A stretch of DNA of 64,000 bases. Source: Blakeslea trispora (taxonomy: Eukaryota > Mucoromycota > Mucoromycetes > Mucorales > Choanephoraceae). Each line of letters opens with the position of its first letter. Within the stretch, counting starts at the first letter, position 1. The notes beneath the pieces are model-generated. The model was not told the DNA's origin. It was given only the letters and a program-made list of their open reading frames with translations, and made no database searches. The position numbers and the translations under genes are program-made. The stretch is from contig JAIWNE010000006.1 of the NCBI GenBank assembly GCA_025331445.1, forward strand, positions 434,001 to 498,000. Direction: 5' to 3'. Below are positions 1 through 11,174 of the stretch, piece after piece.

Positions 1-691
1 ACATTAAAGAAGTAGACAGTACTAAGACTTGTTTTGATACTCTTGTCGGCAAATCTCATCGGATCAATGTCCCTGAGTGTGCCAAAACTAATTGACGTTC
101 TTTTGGTGTACCAGATTGCTGTGTATAGTGCTGATGATTTCTGTGTATCCCCTCCTCTCTTCTCAACACAATGATACATTGTGTACAATAGGCAAGAAGT
201 ATTTGCCTTCGTTTACTTCAACATCTAACAGGAACCACTGAGCGTGAAAAGATCAATGGAGCATATTTAGCTACATAGTCAATGCAGTTTGTGCTAAGGC
301 TATGGAACATCCAAACAGAAGCGGTTCTTCAAAAGCTTTCTGGAAACATCACTTGTCATACAAATAAGAAATTTATTCAAGCAAATAAAGCTATTGATCG
401 CTAATTGACAATCATCAGCTATTGTCTTTAAAGCTGATTGATTTCTTTACGCTCCTTTTTTTTTGTTACTCTCATTCGAGATATAAACATGTTCTTTGTT
501 CCATGAACAAACGACTCCAATTCCTGGCAAATTAATTCGAATCTGCATATTGTGTTGAAGCTATTCGCCCTTTTTAGCAGTGAGGTATAGGAATTGTATC
601 AAGAAAACAAAAGAAGTACTACGAATTGATAGCTCTAGTTCATGACAAGGTAGCTCAATACCTACAACTCAAAAATATAATATTTAGGGGG
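1..691. other. left-edge region without a recognisable gene
   Basis: AT-rich sequence. Short peptide-like stretches near the edge (about 1-110, + strand) are interrupted by stops and match nothing I recognise. They could be the tail of a gene or element lying to the left. Confidence 0.4.
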
Positions 692-1586
692 TCATACTCT
701 TTTTAAAAGTGGCTGCAAAAAACGGCACGCCAGAGCGGCACGCCCGTAGTAGTCTCCATTTTTAGAGTAGCTGCCCTGCTGAGAGGACGGATCCAATCGA
801 AAATAGCTATGGGAGCAGATTGATAAGTAGATTGTTGCTGATTGGTATTGTTGGAAAAAGGCATCGTTTAAATCTTGATTTATTTGCGTCTTGAATGCCC
901 TTATTGGTTGCTGTTTGTAGGGAAAGTCATGTCTAAAAGTCTGCAAAGGAAATAGTGTAATTAGTATTAGTACTAGAGGCTAGAGAAGAAGACTTAGTTT
1001 TGATTGCCTAACAAACTAAGTCAAATCTCATGCCATTCATTTGAGAGAATAAATCGAGTAGAAGTTATCTATAGTCATTCAGCATACAAATCAAGTTGCA
1101 CATGTCCGCCTCCTTGCTGATCTTTAGGACAAGGACGCCTAAGAGACGAGGTACTCCTGAGATTAAGTACTAGAGGCCTTTAAGAGACATGTTCTGTTCT
1201 GATTGATGGTAGCTCATCTTTCGAGCTACAACAGGGATTGTTATGGGAAGTTGGTATTGGACACCTTCCTTTCTGAGATACTTGTATATAATTAGACATC
1301 TTTGATCTTCTGGTATAGTAGGGGAGTTGAGCAAAGGGGCATCCAGTGAAAGCTTGTCGCTTAAGAAAGGTGAGGGGACTCAGATATATGAAGGGTGAGC
1401 CTCCAAGGAATGAAGGTAGGACAAGTTGTCTGTCATAAATGGTACCTGGGTTGAATGATGCTGCTCTACTAAAGATTGAGCTTGTTGCTGAAAAGTTAAA
1501 AGCTCTAATTGCTGCAGGCGTTGTTGCATTTCTTCAAATCGTTGCTGTGTAGGTTGTGAATCCATATTTTGTAGTGCTGAACTCAC
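692..1586 (-). pseudogene. degenerate DIRS-type retrotransposon gag-like (ORF1) relic
   Basis: Read on the minus strand from 1586, a Gln-rich coiled start (MDSQPTQQRFEEMQQRLQQL) is followed in the same frame by about 115 further codons broken only by TGA (1380-1382) and TAG. That stretch includes the pieces YLISGV and MLNDYR. After further stops a second open piece (692-946) contains DFPYKQQPIRAFKTQINQDL. The block order (Gln-rich coiled start, then a helical YLISGV-type segment, then an LLLD-type helix) resembles, from memory, ORF1 proteins of DIRS-like elements common in Mucorales. No reverse transcriptase, tyrosine recombinase or terminal repeats are visible, so this would be an isolated, inactive fragment. 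The family call is by pattern only. Confidence 0.45.
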
Positions 1587-2786
1587 TATTTCAGATCAAT
1601 CAGACATAGTCTAGAAAGCATTTTATTTCTCACAACGATGCTCCTTATTTTGTGTTTGAGTGTCAACCAATTCTGTTAAAATTCATATTGACACTTGAAT
1701 ACAATTGATTTTTTGGTAGTCTACAATCTAATCTATCTGTTAAGTCAAAAATATGAAACAAGATCAAAGAGAGGGTTTTATTCATTACAGGGATTGAATG
1801 ACGATCACTTATTAGATAGGAGATACATTCATACACATAACTATAAAAATGCTGCGACCATACTTATGTTGACGAAACGAAGACAAGAGATGTGATACAT
1901 GCTCTCTGAGCCATGCTTTATTTTCCTTTTTTGTTAATAAATTGTTCTTCCCTTTCTTCCCTATATCTTTCAAGTTAAGCTATATAATTCAATCTTTTTT
2001 CAGGGAGGGATAATCCAATATATACTGTATTTTTTCTTCTCCCCAGACATGTCATACGAGCCTTGCTTATCGCACTTGGAGGAAGTCAGCCGGCCTGAGA
2101 ACCTAGAAAAATATTGTAACACGTTTTCTTATCATGTATGGAAAACAGCATGTTCAGACTTACTATATTTTGTGTATATAGTAACAATAAGTACTCAATG
2201 TAAGCTTGGTTAGAAAAAAGAAAAAGAAACAATAGACCTCTTATGTCAATTGTCAAAAACACTTCAATACAATGAAAAAAAGCACAAGGGAAAACAAAAC
2301 AAAAATCAAATCGGAGAGAGTAGCAGACAAAATCTTTGATGTTACATCGCTAAAATGTTCATCCCTTATGATCTTCCTTTTGTTTATTTTGATGCTGATT
2401 CGAGGAATCACTGATAGTCAAGCAACATACGTTGCAGGGATGAATTAGTACAATTGAAAGAGAGCCTGACTCAGAATCACCTTGTTTGTCTTTGTTTTGT
2501 ATCCGACTCAATCCATGTCAGTTTTTTCCTGAAGGAGCTCCTTTTTAAAAAAAAAATTTTTTTCTCAGCAAGAAAAAAAGGAAACAGTTGTTTTTCCCTA
2601 ATTTCAATCTGTTTTCCTTTTTCTTTTTTCTGTCTCTTGTTTTTACATTTCTTTACTTGTGGTTTCTCAGCAATTCTTCTCTTCTAGAAAGAAAATAAGG
2701 GTAATTGAACTTATTGCTTGCAAAAAATCATACAGTGCTAATGATTCTTTTTAGAATTAAGAAAACATGTCCTCTACAAGGTAAAA
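1587..2786. other. intergenic region upstream of ERG5
   Basis: No supported gene. Contains T-rich and A-rich runs (for example 2545-2575). The last 100 bases before 2787 form the presumed ERG5 promoter and leader. The open frames at 1695-1895 and 2454-2687 are low-complexity and unsupported. Confidence 0.5.
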
Positions 2787-4727
2787 ATGGTAGAAATCAT
2801 CAAATCATCATTTGTATTAAATTTTGTTGATTTTAGCATTTTTGACCCTCGCTCAATTGAGTCAGCAAAGAACGCAGTAGCTTCATTCATGAAAGCCTCA
2901 TTCTCTCAACAAAAAGTATCAACTACTGCCGTCATTTGCTCTGCCGTTGTTGGCCTCTTTGCCTATGAGCAATATGTTTATCTCAAGAAGAAGAAGAACT
3001 TGCCAGGCCCTACTTTTAAGATTCCCATTATTGGTGCTTTCATGGATTCCCTTTACCCTACTTTTGAAGGATACATGAGCAAGTGGAAGAGTGGCGACTT
3101 GTCATGTGTCAGTGTTTTTGACAGGTACGATTACTCTATAATAAGAGCTCAGGCTAGTGAAAGAAAATTGCGCTACAGGTTGTAAGAAAATGAGTAAGGG
3201 CAAAGCGATAGTAATGAAGAAAGCTACAAACTTTGTTTAGCACTGCTTGTTTGGCTGCTTTTCTGTTTTGTTTTCTAACAGCTACCCCCCTCTCTTTATC
3301 TTACATATTGAGGCATCCTTTTTTTTTTTCTTACTAATACTTGCCGCGTGGGGTTTAGAAACTCGATTGTTTGAATGTCCGAATATTGAATTTATTATTG
3401 ACTATTTTAGATTCGTTGTTATCGCCTCTACTTGTGATTTGAGTCGTAAGGTTTTAAATGCACCAGCTTATGCTGAACCTGCAGTCGTTGACTCAATGAA
3501 GCATATTCTTTGTGATGATAACTGGGTCTTTTTGAGTGGAAAAGCTCATGTCGATTACCGTAAAGGTTTGAATGTCTTGTTTACTCGTAAAGCTTTAGGG
3601 TAAGTCATGTTTTGACGTGAATTGTATAGCCCATGTTAACACACTTTTCCTCTATTAGTCTTTATATCCCTATCCAAGAAAAGGTATACCACAAGCATTT
3701 TGCTGAATGGCTTGCTTTGGATGGTATTTCAGAGGAATACCAATTGCGTTTCCGTGAACTGAACATGGAATCCTCTCTTCGTGTATTTTTGGGTGACTAC
3801 ATGTCTGACGAGGTTGCAGCCAAGATTTCTGTCGAATATTTCAACATTACTGCTGCATTGGAGCTTGTCAACTTCCCCATTCCCTTGCCTGGTACCAAAG
3901 TCTACAAGGCCATTCAATCTCGTAAATATATTGTAAAAGAATTTATTGAGTGTGTCAAGGACAGTCGTGTCAGAATGAGCAACAAGGGTGAAATCAAGTC
4001 TATGATGGATGCTTGGATCAACTCTATGAACGAATATGAAGCTGAATGTGCTGCAAATGGCAAACCCGCCCCTAGAAAGTTTGATGATCGTGAAATCGCT
4101 TTGACCCTCTTGACTTTCCTTTTTGCTTCTCAAGATGCTACTTCCTCTGCCTTGACTTGGGCTTATCAATTGTTGGCTGATCATCCTGAGGTTCTTCAAA
4201 AGGTGTACGATGAGCAAGTTCAAGTCCGTGAGGGCCAACTTGAACAACCCCTCACTTTGGAATTGATGGAACAGAGTACTTACCTTCGTCAAGTTGTCAA
4301 GGAAATCCTTCGTCTTCGTCCTCCTGTATTGATGGTTCCTTATCAAACTGTGCGTGAATGGCCTCTTACTCCTAACTACGTCGTTCCTAAGGGCTCCATG
4401 ATTATTCCTTCTACTTATCCTGCTTTGCACGACCCTGTTGCCTATCCTAACCCTGACGCTTTTGATCCCGATAGATGGGGTCCTGAAGGTACTGCTGAAA
4501 AGTACCCCAAGAACTTCATGGTCTTTGGTAACGGTCCCCACCACTGTCTTGGTAGAGAATATGCCATTATGCATTTAATGGCTGTCATTGCTGAATCAGC
4601 CCTTAAATTAGAATGGACCCATACTCGCACTGACCGCAGCGATGACATCTCTATCTTTGCTACAATCTATCCTCAAGATGGTTGTATCATGAGTTTCAGA
4701 CCTAAGCAAATCTCTGCCTCTGCCTAA
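2787..4727 (+). CDS. ERG5: cytochrome P450 CYP61, sterol C-22 desaturase (3 exons)
   Basis: Predicted exons are 2787-3124, 3411-3599 and 3659-4727, giving 531 aa, the usual size for fungal ERG5. ERG5 introduces the C22-C23 double bond of ergosterol in the ER membrane. Visible marks: an N-terminal hydrophobic anchor after about 40 residues (VICSAVVGLFAYEQYVYL) followed by a Pro-rich hinge (KKNLPGPTFKIP); the family-typical junction FVVIASTCDLSRKVL; the I-helix FLFASQDATSSALTW, where oxygen is activated; the K-helix ExxR in KEILRLRPP; and the haem-binding FGNGPHHCLG with its Cys thiolate. Both splice joins restore the ERG5-typical sequence (VFDR/FVVIAST and KALG/LYIPIQE). The first intron (286 bp) is long compared with the roughly 50-60 bp typical here. 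No damage seen. A long antisense frame (3729-4574) is a shadow. Confidence 0.93.
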
Positions 4728-5333
4728 TTTTTTTGTTACTATTTATTTCTTATTCATCTACATATAATCTTAATCACGCTTTTCCTTTCCATTTCACCTT
4801 CATCTTCAATTTCCTTGCTTCCTCTTTTTTTTTTATACAATCTACCAACAGATGATATCTCTGCATTCATATCTTAAGGCTATGTGTTTATCAATTTTAT
4901 AATACAATTAAACCTATGAAACTTGACTCGACTATCAAAGAGTTGTTTCTCTGCACAATGATTAATTTGCAGCATACATTATATGATTAACAATCCATAA
5001 GTAATATTGTGTCCAAGATGTACCTTGAGCAGATAGGTCACGTTTCAACTCATCGATCTGCTTCAATATTACCAGTCAAAGTAGAAGTACAAGGTAATAC
5101 ATTTATAGTAAATAAGAGCAGTAGGTCTTTCAAAACAGGCTTCAAGCCAATGCTCAAGGAATACTAAAGCTCTTTACGAATGTACGAATGCATTGATATG
5201 ATTGACAGAAAAAGAGTCAGACAGGCACTTGTCATACTTTAAATAAGGAAAGGTTGATACAAAAAAAAAAGATTGTTACGTAATATGCATTTGTTTTACT
5301 TTATAGAGACAAAGTCTTGTAAAGCTGAGTGCT
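4728..5333. other. intergenic region, convergent ERG5 and IF1-like genes
   Basis: AT-rich 3' flanks of both genes. Nothing else recognisable. Confidence 0.5.
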
Positions 5334-5616
5334 TTATTGCTTATTGTCTGGCTTATTGTCTTTTTTTGCAGCTTCCATGGATGCCTTCAAAGCTTTCAAC
5401 TGTTCGGCTTCCTATGGTGGATTTATCAGAGACAACAAAAAAAAAGAAGACGATAGATTTGCAACTGACCTTTTGACGAATATATTGGTCTTCGGCAGCC
5501 TTTTCTCTTGAGGCAAATAGTTTTGAGTCAGAAGGATTCATGATGATAGATGAAAAAATAGTAAAATAAAGTAAAAAGAAATTAGGCCAAGAGGAGATTA
5601 TGCGTTTTAATGACAA
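5334..5616 (-). CDS. mitochondrial F1-ATPase inhibitor, IF1/INH1 family (2 exons)
   Basis: Exon 1 ends at 5470; a 58-bp intron (5412-5469, donor GTCAGT, acceptor CACCATAG) leads to exon 2 (5334-5411). Splicing gives the IF1 signature REKAAEDQYIRQK joined to EAEQLKALKASMEAAKK. IF1 binds the catalytic F1 head of ATP synthase and blocks ATP hydrolysis when the membrane potential falls; the matched stretch is its minimal inhibitory helix. Two starts are possible. The ATG at 5616 adds MSLKRIISSWPNFF, basic and hydrophobic and plausible as a mitochondrial presequence, giving 73 aa. The ATG at 5541 (MNPSDSKLF) gives 48 aa with no presequence. The second intervening stretch is T-rich and could instead be leader. 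The protein is short for the family because little follows the inhibitory helix. Confidence 0.8.
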
Positions 5617-7106
5617 AGTTCCCGATGACGTATAGCAATGGACGCGAAATTTTAGGGTGAGCGAAAATATATGTCAGTTAAGAAAGCTACTCGCCCTTTT
5701 TGTCTATAGAAAAAAAAAATGCATTACTGCCAAATCTATATGTAGTATGCATTCAAAATAAAACAAATAGGTTATTCTTGCTTTCATTTACTTTACTATA
5801 TTCAATAAAGTAAGCCGAGTTAACTAGATTGATTCAAGTTGTTTGCTGAAATGACTACATCAGCTAACAGGTTAAATATCTCTTTTGCTTGAATGCAAAG
5901 ACACCAACATAACAATAAGCTTTGATTGCTACTAAGACGAAATAGTAGTATTCAAATAAGACTATGAGTAAGTTTGAGTAATCAAAGTTCAAAAGCTTGC
6001 TCGGGTATAATCCGAATTCTCTTTTTCTTTTTTTATCGAGGTTGGTCGGTTAAGGTCAGAAGCATTATGTTTCCAGAATGACCTTCTTTCCGTCCAACAA
6101 AAGAACCAACCAATCAAGGATAGGCAGAGGTAGAGTGATCCCATCTTCAATTGGACAAAAGCAGCAGTCCATGGCAAAGAAAGGCATTAGCAACAAGAGG
6201 TACTGATATGGCATTTAAATGCAAAATTGCTGGTATTGTGTATATTTGTAAGATCTCTATGGATGCCAATGCTACTCTGACTCAAATCACAAGTATGCTT
6301 GAGCAAACAACTATTCTCTGATATTGTGCAGGTGTACAGTTGATTTCCTGATGGTATGCAGAACAACAAACAATGAACAATAATCATTATAAATGACTTG
6401 TGCGAATATTTTCTCTTCTTGTGATAAGAATGGGGATTTGGTGTCCATTATATAAAACAAGGCCCAGATTGATCTACAAAGAACAAACAAACAAATAATA
6501 TATCAGCCAGTAAGAACAATTAATCAGTAATGTGGCCAATTTGCAAAGACGAAAACATTCTTTTTTCACTCTTTTTTCTTTTCTCTAATTATTGTAAAAA
6601 TGAATACATTACATCTAAAGGTAACAAGGCTGTTCAGTAGGCTATGTGATATTTGCTAATACTTGCCTAGATTAATATATTAAAAACCTCTTGCTATTTA
6701 TGCAACATGCAAAAGAGAAACTGCTTGATAAAAGGCATGTATTTTGTTATGATTGTTATCGCGTATCTGTACTGATCAAAATGATTAGGCTTTTTTTTTA
6801 TTTGTTATTCTTTTAAAGACGCGGAAAGTCATCTATTCAAGAGTTAAAAAGACGTCTGAGAACCAGAAAGACTGAATCAATGCTTATGCTTTAGATTTTT
6901 TATTATTGGATGTAAGCTATACACTATTTATAGAGAGAGGAACGACCCTCCCCCCCAGCTGGTTTAGATATCTAAAAATGCTTACAAAACACTTGTAAAA
7001 TAGTTGGAGACCAACCAGCCCAATTGGGATAAAGGTGAGACGGAATATAAAGAAGTAAGACTGTCATCTAAAGGATTGACAAGCAGACTGCTAACCCACT
7101 TGCTCT
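5617..7106. other. intergenic region with a dispersed-repeat copy
   Basis: No supported gene. The frames at 5989-6177 and 6187-6387 have no recognisable motif. About 6480-6760 resembles 51160-51440 (see the repeat entry). Confidence 0.45.
6480..6760 (+). repeat. dispersed repeat, copy 1 (unknown family)
   Basis: Shares interrupted similarity with 51160-51440 in the same orientation: both carry TTTTCTCTAATTATT, then a GAATACA block, then AAAGGTAACAA followed by GCTGTT, then AAAAGAGAAACTG. No coding sequence. Probably an old non-autonomous element or LTR fragment. Boundaries are approximate. Confidence 0.4.
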
Positions 7107-8118
7107 AGTATTTGTTCAAAGAACTCAACAAGAAGACAGACATCTCTGAATCCAGCATCAGCAAAAACAGCAGATATGGCACTCTAAAAGAAGATAACAG
7201 AGAGAAGTTTAGCCAGAAGTTCAAGGCTATGAAGCCAGAGAAGAATTGGAAAGTTGAAGATGCTTACGTTGAGAATGTTCTGTATGAATTTGGGCGCCAA
7301 CATGGCTACAAAAATGCCTCTCATTCTTTCATTTTAAATGCCAAAGACGATCTGCTGGCTGCTAAGTTTAGCAAGGATCAGTGGAAGGCCGTGCTGAAAC
7401 ACAACAGCCCCGAACTGCCACTTTTGCCAGCAAAAATAGATGATGAGCTTAAAGCGATCAAGGTTGAAGTAAGTTAGAGTGAACTTGATTATGCTTTGAA
7501 TTAACCCTAGCCACCTAGTGTATGCAAACAATAAGGCAATGTGCTGTCAAGAAGCACCTGAATTTTGTTGGTGATGGCTCTTTGCGTACAATGTACACTT
7601 GCCTGTTGATGCTGCTTGACGTGAAGCAGAGTAGCTTCTTTGAAGAAGACAACGTAGAAGATGACATCAAGAGCAATCTTTGGTGGCCATTGCTAGACTA
7701 CGTGTACTTACAGACACCAGAACTTCTCTAAGTTACGTGTAGTGGAGAGTCCTCTTGTGTGGCATCAGCCAAAAGAAAGATGGCACAAGATGTAGCAGCA
7801 AAAAGAAATTCAATGGAAAGAAAGGCGGATTTGCGCGTAATCTCACATGTAGATCGCCTTGAATTAGGCTATGGTGAAGGTAGCCGTGTGGAAGATGTTG
7901 ATTCTTTCAAAAACATCTATGACTCATCAATGAAGACAGCAAAGTGTCTGAAGGACATGCTCTTGTGCTTGTTGGATAAAGCCAAGTACCATCCCGATGT
8001 TGTTAGCCACATTTTTGCCATTGGCTTTCAATTCTCAAGCAAGCAAGTTGGCAAAACGAAAGCAAAGGATATGGTTATAGGCTCTCTAATCGCACTTTTG
8101 TTCTCAGGTAATTTATAA
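7107..8118 (+). pseudogene. stop-interrupted copy of an unrecognised gene family
   Basis: Exon-like coding runs 7109-7468, then a 50-bp intron (7469-7518, donor GTAAGT, acceptor CCTAG), then 7519-8118. The joined frame is open except for one TAA at 7729-7731. Reading through it continues LQTPELL into VTCSGESSCVASAKRKM and about 120 further residues. The 5' side begins after an acceptor-like CTCTAG at 7108 and has no good ATG, and the 3' side stops after a donor-like GTAATT. Recognisable pieces are NWKVEDAYVENVLYEFG and ERKADLRVISHVDRLELGYGE. I recall similar proteins as a repeated, uncharacterised family in Mucorales but know no function. The single stop may be a real mutation or a sequence error. 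Truncation at both ends favours a relic. Confidence 0.5.
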
Positions 8119-8511
8119 ACAAAAAAAATATGCATTATGCTATTTCTTTATATCTTTCTAAGTCAAGTATTTTAATCTTTCAATTTTTTTGAGAACGGAA
8201 GAACCAATGCCAAGGCGTTTTTCAAGGACAGGTACTCACCACATCCTTTGTCTTCGTTTGGCCAACTTGGCCATTGTGTGCCCAATTGGGAATTTTAGTC
8301 GAGCCAAAAATAGAAATTTGTACGCGTAGTTCTTTTGTGTTTGACGCATAACTTTCCGTTCTGTCCGATGCATTGCGGTCCAATCAGCTCAATCACATTG
8401 GCCAATTTGAATGACCGACGAAAGTATTTGTATAAATGGGATTTCTCTTTGCTTCTTTGCTTTTCTTTTTTTTTTAATCATCTTTTTAAATTATCATTTA
8501 GACACATTCAA

Positions 8512-9091
8512 ATGGCTCGCTCTAGACAGGTAATGAAGAGAACAATCAAAATCATGAAAACAAAACTAATTGTTGTGATAGACTCGTCGTTCAGGACCCA
8601 CTCAACAAACTCGTAGTGCTCACACAATGCCTACAAGACAAGCACCTCCTGCACAACAACAGCAACAACATGCTCCAGTGCAACACCAGGCACCACCACC
8701 ACCACAACCTAGTGTAGTTCAAGGACGTCAACCCGGATTGTTTTCTCAAAGTGAGTTACGCTGTTCTTACTAATTTTAATTCAATTGACTGAACTTCTTT
8801 TTCTTTCTAGTGGCTTCCACAGCTGCTGGTGTTGCTGTCGGTTCGGCTGTCGGTCATTCAATGGCAAATGGTGTTTCTGCTATGTTTGGCGGTAGTTCTG
8901 AACCCCAACCACAAGAGCCACAAGTACAACAACAACAACCTATGGTAGCCCAAACACAAAATGGTGCTTCTTGTGAAGCAGATGCTAGAGCTTTTACACA
9001 ATGTCTCGAAGCAACCAACAATGATATGAGTGCTTGCAAGTGGTACTTTGACGCACTAAAACAGTGTCAACAAATGGCTTCACAATATTAA
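8512..9091 (+). CDS. twin CX9C (CHCH) mitochondrial protein, MIX17/CHCHD2-CHCHD10 family (3 exons)
   Basis: Exons 8512-8529, 8582-8750 and 8811-9091 give 155 aa. The order is typical of the family: a basic start (MARSRQTRRSGPTQQTRSAH), a Pro/Gln-rich stretch, the conserved RQPGLFSQMASTAAGVAVGS segment continuing AVGHSMANGV (glycine-rich hydrophobic helix), a second Gln/Pro linker, and a C-terminal CHCH domain whose Cys pairs are both spaced CX9C (CEADARAFTQC and CKWYFDALKQC). Members are imported by the Mia40 disulfide relay into the intermembrane space, where the animal homologues affect cristae and respiratory complexes. The first coding exon is only 18 nt; acceptor 8581 rather than 8594 was chosen because it keeps the frame. 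Confidence 0.9.
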
Positions 9092-9192
9092 AGACAATAC
9101 AATAAACCATATTTCCTCTTCCTTCCTTTCTTTTTTATTGACTATTTTCACTCAATGTGTGGTATGTTACTTGTCTCCACTCTTTCTTTTCT

Positions 9193-10727
9193 TTATCTAC
9201 GTTCATATTCAAAATCAAGTTCAAATTGAACATAAGGTCGGTAATTGCTATCGTTGACAGATTGTAAATCATGATCCAGAATCTCCTCATGGCTTTCACT
9301 TTTGTTAGCCTGACCATGGACACCACCCAAACGACCATACTGAGCAACAAGTGTCTCGTCGACTTTCTTTTCAAACTTTGGCTTTGGCAAGATAGTGACT
9401 GAAGCGAAATCAGGAGGTAAACCATAGCGAAGAACTGATTCGACAAAGACACGTAGTGCCTTCAAATGCAACCAAGCAGCAAATGTCTCTCCAAAGTTGG
9501 TTTTTGCTAAGCGCAACAGTTCAGCCTGTTGCTCGCGTTCGGTAGCAATAGCCTCTTCCAATTCACGCTTTTGTGTCTGCAAAGCATCTTCATCATAGGT
9601 GAAGTCACGAGGAATGAACTTTTCTTCTCTTGCCTTGTGAGCGAATTCATCAGCTACTCTTTGGAATACAGTGACTGTGAACAATCCAAACTCGTCGTCT
9701 TCATCAATTTTGCTATTTTGAATATGTATGAGTTGCTTCTCTCTTTCTCGCTCTTTTTTTGCCTTTCTCTCTCTCTCTCTCTCTGCTCATGTTTACTTTT
9801 TCTTTATACTTACACAGAAGAGCGAGGTACAACCATGTCTGTCAATGTTTCGTATTTGTTGTTCCAGTGCTTATAGAGCGATTTGGGTACAGCAATGATC
9901 AAGGTAGTCAAGAACTCAGAATTCAATACGCAATGTTGCTTCTTAACGATGCCATTCAAGCTACGAACAGACAAGTTTCCACTTGAAAATAACAGAAAGA
10001 CATGTTAGAAATTGTGCTTTACTTTTGAGATGAATAGATTAACTTACGTTTGCTTACGTTGCAAAGTCATCAAAGCATTCTTATTTTGGGTATACATGTT
10101 TAGCTTGTTCTTCATCACATTATCAATAGCTGTAACTTCCTATATGGCGTAAAGGGAAAAACAATAAAGCTCGAGATTAAGGGGAATTTCGCTTGATTTT
10201 GTTTCATCTTTTTTTTTTATACCTGACTCAAGGTTTGAGTGGTCTCTTGTAAAGACTTATCTGTACGATACTTCATTGTGTTCCAAGAAAAGGTGGAAAT
10301 GTATTGATCAATTGGTTCTAGCAATAGTGATGGAAATACGCGTTTTCTTTCCTTTTAGTTTGGAATCATTTTAGTAGACAACGTTTATCACATACTATCG
10401 TTGACCAACAAATGGTCTTGAAGGTTTGTTTCTTGGCCTTTCAATAAGCTGTTCAGGGTGTCAGCAAGCTTATTAGTAGACTGCTCAAATACTGTGTCAT
10501 GCTTCACGAGATCGTCAGACAAAACAACCAAAGCGTCCAAGGTACCAATCTATCAAAAAATTAGAGCTTAATTTTTTGTCATCTTGAAGAGTAACTTTTT
10601 TTATTACCTTGAATTCAGGAATGCTGTATTGATATGTTTGAGCATATTCAGAGAGCTTTCCCTTGATATTAAGGAAAGTGTTTTGCTTGTTTCCCAAAGC
10701 AGGAACCGAGACAAAAGTGTATTTCAT
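9193..10727 (-). CDS. VMA5: V-type H+-ATPase subunit C, V1 sector (6 exons)
   Basis: Exons in transcript order: 10608-10727, 10396-10549, 10223-10317, 10048-10139, 9814-9981, 9193-9712, giving 382 aa (the family is about 380-390). Subunit C is the elongated stalk protein that joins V1 to V0 and is released during reversible disassembly. Signature segments are visible in order: the N-terminal KYTFVSVPALGN; LDALVVLSDDLVKHDTVFEQ; QTGNLSVRSLNGIVKK; the foot region YETLTDMVVPRSS; GLFTVTVFQRVADEF; and the highly conserved LKALRVFVESVLRYGLPPDF. The start was taken at 10727 because it gives a conventional N-terminus; an upstream coding exon is not excluded. Head-to-tail with the next gene and convergent with MIX17; the 3' ends are about 100 bp apart. 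Confidence 0.92.
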
Positions 10728-11174
10728 ATTCAACAGGTTTGGTGGTAATGGAAAAAAAAAGAAACGAAACAAAATAAAAAATACACACATCATTGTAACC
10801 TGAGCGGGAATTGCTTAAAATGCATTCATGTAAAAACCAATACTTAAAATTCAGACGATTTTGCAATTGTTTTTAGAAATAATCAGACTGACTCTAATAT
10901 GCACATAGATAGGGCATACAATGTTATCTCTTCATCGTTCTTGAGCTGTGAAGGCAATTAGAAGTCAATCAATAAGTGTTTGTAAATTAAAAGTTCAGGT
11001 CAAAGTCTTGTGAGTCTAAAGCTTTTTTTTATTCTCTCATTCTCGAAATGAATTAATAAATAAGCATTCACTACTTTTATTGTTGTTGTTAAAGCTAGGC
11101 TACTCATTATACTGTATAATCATTTGATATAAAGAAAGGGGACTACCCAGTAATGCTTTGATTTATTCATTGAA
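10728..11174. other. intergenic region, VMA5 promoter and SART3-like 3' flank
   Basis: T-rich leader just upstream of the VMA5 start, then AT-rich DNA. Nothing else recognised. Confidence 0.5.

Noticed and set aside
3729..4574. 281-codon frame antisense to ERG5
   Set aside because: Shadow of a conserved P450 exon; no domain of its own.
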